From Nitrospirota bacterium (lineage in GTDB: Bacteria > Nitrospirota > Thermodesulfovibrionia > Thermodesulfovibrionales > SM23-35), in contig JAOUJR010000026.1 of NCBI GenBank assembly GCA_029883145.1, positions 1 through 11,477 on the forward strand: a stretch of DNA of 11,477 bases, written 5' to 3'. Both the position numbers and the translations under genes were made by a program. Below are positions 1-6,163 of the stretch, in pieces; position 1 is the stretch's first letter; the number at the start of each line of letters is the position of its first letter. Under the pieces are notes generated by a model, which saw nothing but the letters and a program-made list of their open reading frames with translations, made no database searches and was not told the DNA's origin.

Positions 1-735
1 TGGTGAATTGCTTCCACCCGCCTCATGCGGGGCAGACATAGATAATGCCTGAGCAATTTTGAACGCAACTCCTGCACCAGAGAGATGTGAAACTGGAGAT
101 TGAGGATTGGAAATCTTAGGGTTTATCACAACAAACGCATCAGGAAGCAAAAATTGGAAATTGGAAATTGGAATTTGGAAATTTGTCTCTGACTTCTCAT
201 TTCTCATTTCTAATTTCTCATTTTTCAAAGGTTCATGATGGTCAGTGATAATGACATCAATACCTTCTTTTTTAGATAAAGATACCGCCTCGAAAGATGT
301 GATTCCACAATCAACGGTTATTATCAGCTTGGCACCTGTCTGTTTTGCCTTTTCAAGCGATGGCAAATTAAAACCATAGCCATGCTCCATCCTGTGAGGT
401 ATAAAGTAGTGGCAGTCTATTCCGAGCAGCTTCAATGCCTTGACGATTATGGCAGTTGCTGAAAGCCCATCCACATCATAATCACCATGAACAAGTACTT
501 TCTCGTCTCTTTTTGATGCGTCTATAATTCTTTCTACAGCGACTTTTACGCCCGGTATATCAAAAGGATCAGATAATTGAGAAATGGCAGGATTGAGAAA
601 ATCGTTTATCCCTTCAGAGGTCTTTATTCCCCTGTTAATAAGTATCTGGGCAAGAACAGGAGAGACAGATGCAGTTTTTGATAAATACCTTATATATTCT
701 TTATTGGTCCTGTTAACTAGCCATTTTCTATGCAT
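1..735 (-). CDS. recJ: Single-stranded-DNA exonuclease RecJ, N-terminal part (cut by left edge)
   Basis: The first 245 codons of RecJ, the 5'-3' single-strand DNA exonuclease of recombination and mismatch repair; the frame is open to the window edge. DHH-family metal-binding motifs are all present: GDYDVDG at residues 84-90, VDCGI at 141-145 and TDHH at 164-167, followed by LPDAFVVINPK and LSGAGVAFKIAQAL, as in the family. It starts at ATG 733-735; no strong ribosome site is visible just upstream. Last seen gene of the yajC-secD-secF-recJ run, about 97 bases after secF. Odd: roughly 28 codons (residues about 170-197) made of repeat-like DNA sit between TDHHEP and LPDAF, where family members normally have only a few residues. 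All motifs survive, so the gene is probably active rather than a pseudogene. Confidence 0.93.
   Translation of the reverse strand, partial: MHRKWLVNRTNKEYIRYLSKTASVSPVLAQILINRGIKTSEGINDFLNPAISQLSDPFDIPGVKVAVERIIDASKRDEKVLVHGDYDVDGLSATAIIVKALKLLGIDCHYFIPHRMEHGYGFNLPSLEKAKQTGAKLIITVDCGITSFEAVSLSKKEGIDVIITDHHEPLKNEKLEMRNEKSETNFQIPISNFQFLLPDAFVVINPKISNPQSPVSHLSGAGVAFKIAQALSMSAPHEAGGSNSP
17..31. repeat. GC-rich inverted repeat in recJ coding sequence
   Basis: CCCGC (17-21) and GCGGG (27-31) form a perfect 5-bp inverted repeat with a 5-base spacer. It encodes part of SAPHEAGG (RecJ residues about 234-241), a stretch whose composition differs from the surrounding enzyme. It may be another small palindromic repeat within the gene, but the short length makes chance possible. 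Confidence 0.3.
145..228 (-). repeat. In-frame low-complexity repeat insertion inside recJ
   Basis: Two tandem-like tracts lie back to back: AAATTGG units at about 151-184 and CTCATTT/CTAATTT units at about 193-225. Together they encode residues about 170-197 of RecJ, reading KNEKLEMRNEK and then NFQIPISNFQFL, a composition unlike the rest of the enzyme. The length is a multiple of three, so the frame is kept. The comparison with usual RecJ spacing is from family knowledge; that this is an insertion is inference. Confidence 0.7.
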
Positions 736-746
736 AATTGCATAAA

Positions 747-818
747 AGCTTAGAGCTTAGAGCATAGAGTTCCATATTATCAAACCTCTACAGCTCTTTA
801 GCTCTACGCTCTTAGCTC
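747..818. repeat. Imperfect inverted array of AGAGCTTAGAGC-type units between secF and recJ
   Basis: The left arm (about 747-769) is built of AGCTTAGAG units. The right arm (about 785-818) is built of the complementary AGCTCTTTAGCTCTACGCTC type. Together they could fold as a long imperfect stem in the recJ leader. The arms flank a short A/T-rich loop. It does not end in a T run in either direction, so it is not an obvious terminator; it looks like an intergenic repeat element. Confidence 0.5.
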
Positions 819-832
819 CCCGCTTTGTCATC

Positions 833-1744
833 TCATTTCTTTGCAAACGGTCTCTTACCTCCCCAGAGCAGCACTATCGGGCTTGCAATAAAAACTGATG
901 AATAGGTACCGATAATAACTCCCATAATCATGGCAAGGGCAAAATCGTGAATTACTTCTCCTCCAAAAATGAACAAAGCAAGGGATGTAATGAGTACGGT
1001 AAGAGATGTGACAATAGTCCTGGACAAGACCTCGTTTATACTCACATTCATAACCTTTTCAACAGGTTCTTTCACCTTCATACGAAGATTCTCTCTTATT
1101 CTGTCGAATACGACAACAGTGTCTGTAAGAGAGTACCCCGCAATGGTAAGCAGGGCGGTGACAAGGATAAGATTAATCTCCCTTCCGAGCAGATAAAATA
1201 CACCCAGCACTGTAAGGACATCGTGGAATGTCGCAATAGTGGCACCAACCGCAAATTTGAATTTAAATCGTATTGCTATGTATATGAGTATCCCGACGAT
1301 TGCAAGGGCAACGGCTTTCGCAGCATCTGCTCTTAATTTTCCACCTACTTTTGGTCCGATGATGGTAGTTGAGTCCACTACATACTTATCATTAGGGAGT
1401 TTCTGACTGATTATCCCTGTGATCGCATCTGATATCTGTCCGAGTTGCTGCTCGGTCTTTTTCACCCTTATGAGTATCTTATTAACGGTAGGTAAGTCCT
1501 GCAGGTCAAAATCCTTTATCCCACCGTCTTCAAGTGCCTTTCTCACTTCATGGAGGTTTATTGATTTCTCAAACTTAAGTTGAATGGCAGTGCCTCCGGC
1601 GAAGTCAATCCCAAGATTTGCCTTGCCGTTCGCAATCTGAACAATCGCAATTATTCCTATTATTGAGAGGATACTGGAGAAGATAAATGCGAATTTTCTT
1701 TTTCCGAGAAAATCTATTTTTGTATTCTTCACAAGCTCTAACAT
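833..1744 (-). CDS. secF: Protein translocase subunit SecF
   Basis: SecF, an inner-membrane RND-like subunit that with SecD and YajC uses the proton-motive force to help pull proteins across the SecYEG channel. The 303 residues are normal for the family. TM1 lies at about 19-38, followed by the conserved GIDFAGG at 45-51, a periplasmic domain to about 140, then TM2-TM6. The TM4-5 signature TIAGYSLTDTVVVFDRIREN lies at 200-219, with the functional Asp208. GTYSSVFIASP at 279-289 is the usual TM6 motif. ATG at 1742-1744 is preceded by a clear AAGGAGG. It follows secD by only 24 bases, so the two are certainly co-transcribed and probably translated together as one complex. Confidence 0.97.
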   Translation of the reverse strand: MLELVKNTKIDFLGKRKFAFIFSSILSIIGIIAIVQIANGKANLGIDFAGGTAIQLKFEKSINLHEVRKALEDGGIKDFDLQDLPTVNKILIRVKKTEQQLGQISDAITGIISQKLPNDKYVVDSTTIIGPKVGGKLRADAAKAVALAIVGILIYIAIRFKFKFAVGATIATFHDVLTVLGVFYLLGREINLILVTALLTIAGYSLTDTVVVFDRIRENLRMKVKEPVEKVMNVSINEVLSRTIVTSLTVLITSLALFIFGGEVIHDFALAMIMGVIIGTYSSVFIASPIVLLWGGKRPFAKK

Positions 1745-1768
1745 CCCGCCTCCTTACAAGTCATTCAT

Positions 1769-3391
1769 CTATATACTTAGCTTCGTTACCTCTTTCCTGC
1801 TGTTGATGAAGTCGAATACGGTTTTCGTACCGACAAGTGCGGTGAAAAGATTTATGGAAACGCCAAGGCTCAAGGTTACTGCAAAACCTTTTATGGGGCC
1901 TGTTCCAAACTGGAAAAGAACTGCAGCAGTAATAAGAGTGGTGACATGAGAGTCAAAGATCGTCCAGAAGGCTTTGCTATATCCTGAGTCCACCGCAGCT
2001 CTTGGGGTCTTACCCGCCCTTATTTCATCCCTTATCCTCTCAAACATCAAAACATTTGAATCCACTGCCATACCTATGGCGAGAATTATACCTGCGATGC
2101 CGGGCAATGTGAGCGTTGCATTCAAAGAAGCCATTGCCCCAAGAAGGAGTAATATGTTCAGAACAAGAGCAAAGTCTGCAATAACACCTGAGAATTTATA
2201 ATAGACGATCATGAATACTACAACAAGAAGGGTCCCTATAATCGCCGCTACCTTGCCTGCCTCAATAGAGTCTGATCCCAGAGATGGTCCTACTGTAACA
2301 TTCTGGAGCATTTTCATGGGTGCAGGAAGTGCACCGGCCCGTAAAACAATACTGAGGTCTTTTGCTTCATCCATCGAAAAACTCCCTGTTATCTGGGCAT
2401 TCCCCCCTGAAATCCTTTCCTGTATCACTGGAGCTGAATAGATAGTATTGTCGAGTATAATCGCAAGCCTCTTCTTCACATTTGCTCCTGTTATCTCTTC
2501 AAAGATTTTTGCACCTGCAGCATTGAATGATACCGAGACATAAGGTTCATTGAACCTTGAGTCAAGATTCACCCTTGCCTCACTCAGGAGGTCTCCTGTA
2601 AGGGCAGCCTGTTTCTTAAGGAGAAGGGGTATTTTCCTCACAACACCTGTTTCTCTGTTCACCTTCTTTTCAAAAAGTATTTCATCTCCTTCAGGAATTC
2701 TTCCTGCAAATTGTTTGAGAAGATTCTCCTCCTCACTGGGCATTATTGACTGAGGAAGCTCTGCTGCAATCTTCGCCTCATCATCTACAAGCTTGAATTC
2801 AAGCTGAGCAGTTTTCCCTATAAGGTCAATCGCTCGTTTTGGGTCTTTGACTCCTGGAAGCTGAACAACAATCTCATTTTCGCCCTGTCTGTGTATGGTT
2901 GGTTCTGAAACGCCAAACTGGTCTATCCTGTTACGAATCGTCTCAAGTGCCTGGTCAGAAGTACTGTCCTTTATCCTTCGTGCCTCTCTTTCAGAGATTT
3001 TGTATACAAGCCTCTTTTCTGTCTCAACAGGTGCAAGCATAGGATAGTTTTCCTCAATCACTTTTCTAATCTCAGGAGTTGATGGGCTGACTACAATAGT
3101 AATCCCATCTTTACTCACCTCAGCTGTTAACTTTTTCTTTATAAGTATCTCTTTTAATGTTGATGCATATCTTTCCGATGTTATCTCAACCGCCTTATCT
3201 CCTTCGACTTCAAATACAAGATGCAACCCTCCTTGAAGGTCAAGTCCGAGTATGATGCCTTTATTCGGCATATTCTTCTTCCACCATTCAGGCATATACT
3301 TAAAGACAGGGGTATTAGGCAGGAAAAATATAATTGTGAGAAAAACTGTCACACTTATGAGGATGAACCTCCAAAGAATCTTTTTCTTCAT
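1769..3391 (-). CDS. secD: Protein translocase subunit SecD
   Basis: SecD, partner of SecF; it captures emerging polypeptide on the periplasmic side and completes translocation using proton flow. It has 540 residues from the chosen ATG. TM1 is at about 8-25, GLDLQGG at 49-55, and the large periplasmic P1 region contains [13 protein letters not shown] at about 152-164. The second conserved block [18 protein letters not shown] is near 313-330. Five further TM helices follow, with [17 protein letters not shown] at about 440-456 carrying the Asp implicated in proton coupling. A TTG immediately upstream (3392-3394) would add one residue, but the GGAGGG at 3395-3400 is properly spaced only for the ATG. 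It lies about 130 bases after yajC in the same operon. Confidence 0.97.
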   Translation of the reverse strand: MKKKILWRFILISVTVFLTIIFFLPNTPVFKYMPEWWKKNMPNKGIILGLDLQGGLHLVFEVEGDKAVEITSERYASTLKEILIKKKLTAEVSKDGITIVVSPSTPEIRKVIEENYPMLAPVETEKRLVYKISEREARRIKDSTSDQALETIRNRIDQFGVSEPTIHRQGENEIVVQLPGVKDPKRAIDLIGKTAQLEFKLVDDEAKIAAELPQSIMPSEEENLLKQFAGRIPEGDEILFEKKVNRETGVVRKIPLLLKKQAALTGDLLSEARVNLDSRFNEPYVSVSFNAAGAKIFEEITGANVKKRLAIILDNTIYSAPVIQERISGGNAQITGSFSMDEAKDLSIVLRAGALPAPMKMLQNVTVGPSLGSDSIEAGKVAAIIGTLLVVVFMIVYYKFSGVIADFALVLNILLLLGAMASLNATLTLPGIAGIILAIGMAVDSNVLMFERIRDEIRAGKTPRAAVDSGYSKAFWTIFDSHVTTLITAAVLFQFGTGPIKGFAVTLSLGVSINLFTALVGTKTVFDFINSRKEVTKLSI

Positions 3392-3394
3392 CAA

Positions 3395-3400
3395 CCCTCC
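3395..3400 (-). promoter_or_regulatory. secD ribosome binding site that decides the start
   Basis: Read on the minus strand this is GGAGGG followed by TTG and then ATG. The core GGAGG is 5 bases from the ATG and essentially touching the TTG, so ATG at 3389-3391 is the better start. Confidence 0.75.
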
Positions 3401-3468
3401 ACTAATTGCTGAAATAGTAAACCTGAGACCCTGACTAACACAAATGTCTAAATCTATCTATTTGTTAA

Positions 3469-3490
3469 GCCCTGAACTTGATTCAGGGGC
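3469..3490. repeat. Hairpin between yajC and secD (REP-like)
   Basis: CCCTGAA (3470-3476) and TTCAGGG (3482-3488) form a perfect 7-bp stem with a 5-base loop, extendable by a G-C pair with one bulge. The core CCTGAA-N5-TTCAGG resembles small intergenic palindromes common in Gram-negative genomes. No T run follows on the minus strand, so it does not look like a terminator; it could modulate or process the operon mRNA. Confidence 0.6.
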
Positions 3491-3520
3491 ATATTTTAAT
3501 AGTAGTATTTTTGCTCCAAT

Positions 3521-3844
3521 TTAATCTTCATCTGAAGGTGGCCTGAGTGCTGCGATGAATGCCTTGCCGAGTTTTACCTTCACATTTTCAGAAATCTTTG
3601 CGGTAACCGTATTCGTACCAACGGCCTCGATCACACCGTACACACCACCTGACGTGATCACTTTATCTCCCTTCTTAAGATTCTCTAACATTTTCTTGTG
3701 CTCCTTCGTCCGCTTCTGCTGCGGCCTTATAAGCAGAAAATAGAAAATGACAAATATAAGAACAAGGGGGAGGATGCTTCCAATCATCCCTCCTGCGTTT
3801 CCCTGCTGGCCCGGAGCCATTGCATATGCAATATCTATGAACAT
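3521..3844 (-). CDS. yajC: Sec translocase accessory subunit YajC
   Basis: YajC, a small single-span inner-membrane protein that joins SecDF to the SecYEG holotranslocon. The 107 residues are typical. There is a short N-terminal periplasmic segment rich in Gly/Gln (about 9-19), one TM helix at about 20-38, then the family signature FYFLLIRPQQKR at 34-45 and the cytoplasmic block KMLENLKKGDKVITSGGVYG at 51-70. ATG at 3842-3844 is preceded by GGAGG with an 8-base spacer. It is the first gene of the yajC-secD-secF-recJ operon and sits directly behind the promoter at 3870-3898. The tgt gene often found upstream in other bacteria is absent here; a divergent membrane-protein gene takes its place. 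Confidence 0.95.
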   Translation of the reverse strand: MFIDIAYAMAPGQQGNAGGMIGSILPLVLIFVIFYFLLIRPQQKRTKEHKKMLENLKKGDKVITSGGVYGVIEAVGTNTVTAKISENVKVKLGKAFIAALRPPSDED

Positions 3845-3869
3845 CGGACACCTCCAAAATATTTCAAAT

Positions 3870-3898
3870 AATATAACTTTTTATATATTTTTTATCAA
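3870..3898 (-). promoter_or_regulatory. Predicted sigma70-type promoter of the yajC-secDF-recJ operon
   Basis: On the minus strand, TTGATA (3893-3898) and TATATT (3870-3875) are separated by exactly 17 bases. They lie about 25 bases upstream of the yajC ATG, with the GGAGG ribosome site in between. The region is very A/T-rich, which raises the chance of a fortuitous match, but spacing and position are right. Confidence 0.6.
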
Positions 3899-3915
3899 CC
3901 ACCTTTGTTTTCTTT

Positions 3916-3945
3916 TTGCGTGTAATGGTTCATTTGTCTTACAAT
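3916..3945 (+). promoter_or_regulatory. Weak promoter candidate for the membrane-protein gene
   Basis: TTGCGT (3916-3921) and TACAAT (3940-3945) are 18 bases apart, and only 9 bases separate the -10 from ATG 3955. That would give an almost leaderless mRNA; a short AAGGA sits just 2 bases from the ATG. The match is weak and would exclude the ATG at 3925. Confidence 0.3.
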
Positions 3946-3954
3946 ACTAAGGAC

Positions 3955-4932
3955 ATGAGTTACATTGATGCGATGAAGAACGGATTCAGAGTAATTCACA
4001 GAAACTGGCAACTTATACTTGTCCAGATCGGAATGATGATCGTAAGCTTCCTTGGTTTCTTCATTATAGTTGGCATACCACTTGCTGTCGCATTCATCAT
4101 TTTCGGCATTGACCTCACTGGTCTCATAGAGATTAAAGACCTCTTGAGGGTATTTCAAGACCCCTCTAAAATTGTATCACGGTATTTCGGCCTTGTTTTA
4201 ATCGTGATCACAAGCCTTCTGCTCTATGTCGTCATAGCAGTATCATTTGGTATGTATGTATTCGGAGGTTCTGTCGGTGTTATTGGGAGAGCAATCCAGG
4301 ACATCACCATGAAATTCAGTATGCGTACTTTTTTCCATGAAGCAAAAAAGCTTTTTATGCGACTGTTTGGTTTTACTGCGGTGATAGGGATTATATTGAT
4401 CATAGCTGCCTTTGTTCTCGGCATTTTAGGAGGGGGTATCGCAGCGCTGGTATCGTTTGCAAGAACCCAGGACTCCACACTTGCCCTCTTTCTTGGTACT
4501 TTTTTTTCTCTCATCTTAATACTACTCGCTCTTATCTTTATTCTCGGAATCCTCTCAATAACCCTGTATGGAGTTGCTGCACTTTTTTTTAAAGATATTG
4601 GCCCTGTGAAATCCCTCAGAGAGGCAATAAATTATTTAATGAGACATCCGAATGCACTCTGGCTTTATGCAATGCTTTTTGGAGGATATGTGTTCATCAG
4701 TTTCTTCCTCATTCTTTTCAGGTCTCCATTCGAGCTCATCCCTGTCATCGGCATAATCCTTTCTTTCCCGTTTCAGCTCATCTCTTATGCCATACAGACC
4801 TATATCGGTCTCGCGATTATTGCTATTTTATTTACCTATTACTATTCTACAGAAATATTCAGTGTGCCTGTTGCTGAGAGTTCCATACCCCAAGACACTC
4901 CGCAAGAAAAAAACGCGATACAAGATACATGA
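3955..4932 (+). CDS. Multi-pass integral membrane protein of unknown function
   Basis: I do not recognise a named family. The product (325 residues from ATG 3955) is very hydrophobic, with about six membrane segments. In residues from that start they are near 20-52, 77-108, 137-167, 176-212, 233-255 and 259-297. Short charged stretches such as HEAKKLFMRLFG lie between them, and a polar tail follows. An upstream in-frame ATG at 3925 would add 10 residues but has no ribosome site. Starting with MSYIDAMKNGF is more natural, since an amphipathic N-terminus leads into the first span. The last codons and the stop fall inside the repeat that follows, so the C-terminus may have been altered by repeat insertion. 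It diverges from yajC with about 110 bases between the starts. Transport or envelope roles are possible but not shown. Confidence 0.8.
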   Translation: MSYIDAMKNGFRVIHRNWQLILVQIGMMIVSFLGFFIIVGIPLAVAFIIFGIDLTGLIEIKDLLRVFQDPSKIVSRYFGLVLIVITSLLLYVVIAVSFGMYVFGGSVGVIGRAIQDITMKFSMRTFFHEAKKLFMRLFGFTAVIGIILIIAAFVLGILGGGIAALVSFARTQDSTLALFLGTFFSLILILLALIFILGILSITLYGVAALFFKDIGPVKSLREAINYLMRHPNALWLYAMLFGGYVFISFFLILFRSPFELIPVIGIILSFPFQLISYAIQTYIGLAIIAILFTYYYSTEIFSVPVAESSIPQDTPQEKNAIQDT

Positions 4933-5060
4933 TGCAAGATTCACAACACGATATTTTATGACTTTTGAACTTCTACACTTTTGCCCTATTGCACTCTTGT
5001 TTGCTTTTGACTTTTGCTGAACTTCTGCACTTTTGATTATCTTGCATTTTGCACTTTTAG
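4914..5060. repeat. Low-complexity repeat block upstream of brnTA
   Basis: The left part holds ACAAGAT-like units, for example GATACAAGATACATGATGC. The right part holds repeated CTTTTGACTTTTG and AACTTCTGCACTTTTG units. ATGCAAGAT (4932-4940) is a perfect 9-bp inverted match to ATCTTGCAT (5039-5047), so the block as a whole is a loose palindrome. It supplies the stop codon of the preceding membrane-protein gene. Related units recur after brnA. Confidence 0.6.
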
Positions 5061-5089
5061 TTACAAATATTATTGTAAATTTGTACAAA
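5061..5089. promoter_or_regulatory. Palindromic operator-like DNA of brnTA
   Basis: TTACAA (5061-5066) and TTGTAA (5073-5078) are perfect inverted arms with a 6-base spacer. They are followed at 5080-5089 by the perfect 10-bp palindrome TTTGTACAAA. The repeated TGTA/TACA half-sites overlap the predicted promoter, as expected for autorepression by BrnA or the BrnT-BrnA complex. The autorepression is family knowledge; the exact site is inference. Confidence 0.55.
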
Positions 5090-5100
5090 ATATGTAATAT
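5073..5100 (+). promoter_or_regulatory. Predicted brnTA promoter
   Basis: TTGTAA (5073-5078) as -35 and TAATAT (5095-5100) as -10 have a 16-base spacer. The -10 ends 8 bases before the brnT ATG and no ribosome site is visible there, so the message could be leaderless. It overlaps the palindromes at 5061-5089. Confidence 0.45.
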
Positions 5101-5108
5101 ATAGTTAT

Positions 5109-5381
5109 ATGAGGTTTGAATGGGATGAAGCCAAAGACAATGCGAACAGAGTTAAACACGGTATCGATTTTGAAACTGCAAAGGGCTTATGGCTTGACGA
5201 AAACTGTATTGAGATTCAAGCCCCGCATCCTGTAGAAAATAGGCACATTATTATAGGCAAGCTTCAGGGGAAATTATGGACTGCTGTGTATATCATTCGT
5301 GGCGATGCAATCCGTATCATCTCTGTACGACGTTCCAGAAAAAAGGAGGTAGAGTTATATGAAAAAGAAAATGCTGGCTAA
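5109..5381 (+). CDS. brnT: BrnT-family type II toxin (ribonuclease, former DUF497)
   Basis: BrnT is a RelE-fold mRNA-cleaving toxin held inactive by BrnA. The 90 residues match the family: an FEWDEAKDNANRVKHGIDFETA start (residues 3-24) with the conserved W-D-x-x-K and K-H-G, then ENRHIIIGKLQGKLWTAVY at 43-61 and IRIISVRRSRKKEVELYE at 68-85, containing the usual catalytic-surface Arg residues. The gene order toxin then antitoxin with a 23-base overlap is normal for brnTA. The start ATG has no visible ribosome site, but a promoter lies directly in front. The C-terminal tail ENAG falls in the overlap with brnA. Confidence 0.92.
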   Translation: MRFEWDEAKDNANRVKHGIDFETAKGLWLDENCIEIQAPHPVENRHIIIGKLQGKLWTAVYIIRGDAIRIISVRRSRKKEVELYEKENAG

Positions 5382-5625
5382 AAGCACTAAAGAGTTTGAC
5401 AGCCGCTTTGATGCAGGTGAGGATATCCATGACCTCATAGATATGTCCAAGGCCACAGTTGTACATCATGGTAAAAAGACGCGCATTACACTGGATATTG
5501 CTGAATCGCTGGTCAATGAGATAGATAATATACGTCAAAAGATAGGTGTCGACAGGGGTGCTTTGATAAAAGTATGGCTTCATGAGCGGGTAAGGCAGGA
5601 AAAAGAAGCTAACAAAGCCTCATAG
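5359..5625 (+). CDS. brnA: BrnA-family antitoxin (ribbon-helix-helix DNA binder)
   Basis: BrnA neutralises BrnT and represses the operon. In the 88 residues, an N-terminal toxin-binding part contains the family hallmark FDAGEDIHDLIDMSKA (about 17-32). A ribbon-helix-helix domain follows: TRITLDIAESLVNEIDNIRQKIGV at 41-64 and then the second helix RGALIKVWLHERV at 66-78, as in CopG-like antitoxins. ATG 5359 has a strong AAAGGAGG 9 bases upstream, inside brnT, so antitoxin translation should exceed that of the toxin. That fits the need for excess antitoxin. The gene ends just before a second block of low-complexity repeats. Confidence 0.92.
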   Translation: MKKKMLAKSTKEFDSRFDAGEDIHDLIDMSKATVVHHGKKTRITLDIAESLVNEIDNIRQKIGVDRGALIKVWLHERVRQEKEANKAS

Positions 5626-5690
5626 CTTTTCACTTTTGACTTTTGAACTTATTGATTCTGCGCTTCAGCTCTTCTGCTCTTTTGTACTTC
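5626..5690. repeat. Low-complexity repeat block downstream of brnA
   Basis: It contains CTTTTCACTTTTGACTTTTGA units. ACTTTTGAACTT at 5639-5650 is identical to 4961-4972 in the block upstream of brnT, so related repeats bracket the toxin-antitoxin module. The remainder (CTTCTGCTC, CTTTTGTACTTC) is degenerate. Confidence 0.55.
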
Positions 5691-5693
5691 TTT

Positions 5694-5748
5694 AGTGACA
5701 AGCGAGGGTGGGGGGTATTAATATCCTCGTTTAATAATGTCACTTTTT
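5694..5748 (+). terminator. Long hairpin with T run after brnA
   Basis: AGTGACA (5694-5700) pairs with TGTCACT (5738-5744). The inner arms AAGCGAGG (5700-5707) and CCTCGTTT (5725-5732) pair with one G-T wobble. T's at 5744-5748 follow. This could be an intrinsic terminator of brnTA. The one-sided 5-base bulge and 17-base loop are unusual, so a small mobile palindrome is the alternative. Confidence 0.45.
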
Positions 5749-6121
5749 GTCAGCCTTTTTCTTGCAATGAATAAATCTGTTTATATTGGGCTTAGTAAAA
5801 ACTACACATAGAAAGCAAAGCCTTGCAAGATTTTTGGTCTCGGCTTAATCCTTCCTGTTACAAACGCCTCGTGAGGTCCCGATAGAGGGCAAGGGTTCAC
5901 ATAGGACTGTGCACAGCAATTAATTTTGACTCCTCTCAATTATAACGAGAAAGTAATGCGCCCGGAGCTTGGATAGGGTTGGCAATTCAGTCGCAAATGG
6001 CAGGTAGTTTTTATCACATCTGCCTCTTCAATTTAAAGATATTTATGCAAATGTTGAGTAACGCTTTGTCAGTAGATGGTAATATAGTAATGACTGCTGC
6101 ATAAACGGGAAAGGAGTCAGA
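5749..6121. other. Gap without a recognisable gene upstream of the potassium channel
   Basis: About 370 bases with no convincing coding frame on either strand. Composition is closer to that of the channel gene than to the A/T-rich DNA on the left. Small inverted pairs occur: CCTTGC near 5821 with GCAAGG near 5889, and GGCAG (5999-6003) with CTGCC (6020-6024). I could not match any known riboswitch or housekeeping RNA consensus. It is a candidate for a long leader, a small RNA or decayed sequence. Confidence 0.35.
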
Positions 6122-6163
6122 GTGCAACAATCCAGCAGTATGGGTAGGGTATTCAGTCTATGA
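6122..6163 (+). CDS. Possible 13-codon leader ORF coupled to the potassium-channel gene
   Basis: GTG at 6122 is preceded by AAAGGAG (6110-6116) with a 5-base spacer. The frame encodes 13 residues (MQQSSSMGRVFSL) and stops at TGA 6161-6163, overlapping the channel ATG (6160-6162) as ATGA. The channel gene has no strong ribosome site of its own, so translation could be coupled through this leader. This rests on the sequence alone; such short ORFs can occur by chance. Confidence 0.4.
   Translation: MQQSSSMGRVFSL

Noticed and set aside
151..226. CRISPR array
   Set aside because: Units are only about 7-10 bases, contiguous, without spacers, and within a coding frame.
1..735. recJ as a pseudogene because of the repeat insert
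   Set aside because: The frame is unbroken through the insert and all catalytic motifs are present.
947..1336. 129-residue plus-strand frame
   Set aside because: Lies wholly antisense to secF, whose conserved motifs prove the minus strand is coding.
3469..3490. Terminator ending the yajC transcript
   Set aside because: Stem is good but no T run follows on the minus strand, and secD has only a short gap after it.
3895..4158. 87-residue minus-strand frame
   Set aside because: Antisense to the membrane-protein gene and covering the yajC promoter; no motif or ribosome site.
5749..6121. c-di-AMP (ydaO-type), c-di-GMP or other riboswitch upstream of the K+ channel
   Set aside because: The K+ context is suggestive, but I could not find the conserved sequence blocks of these riboswitches.
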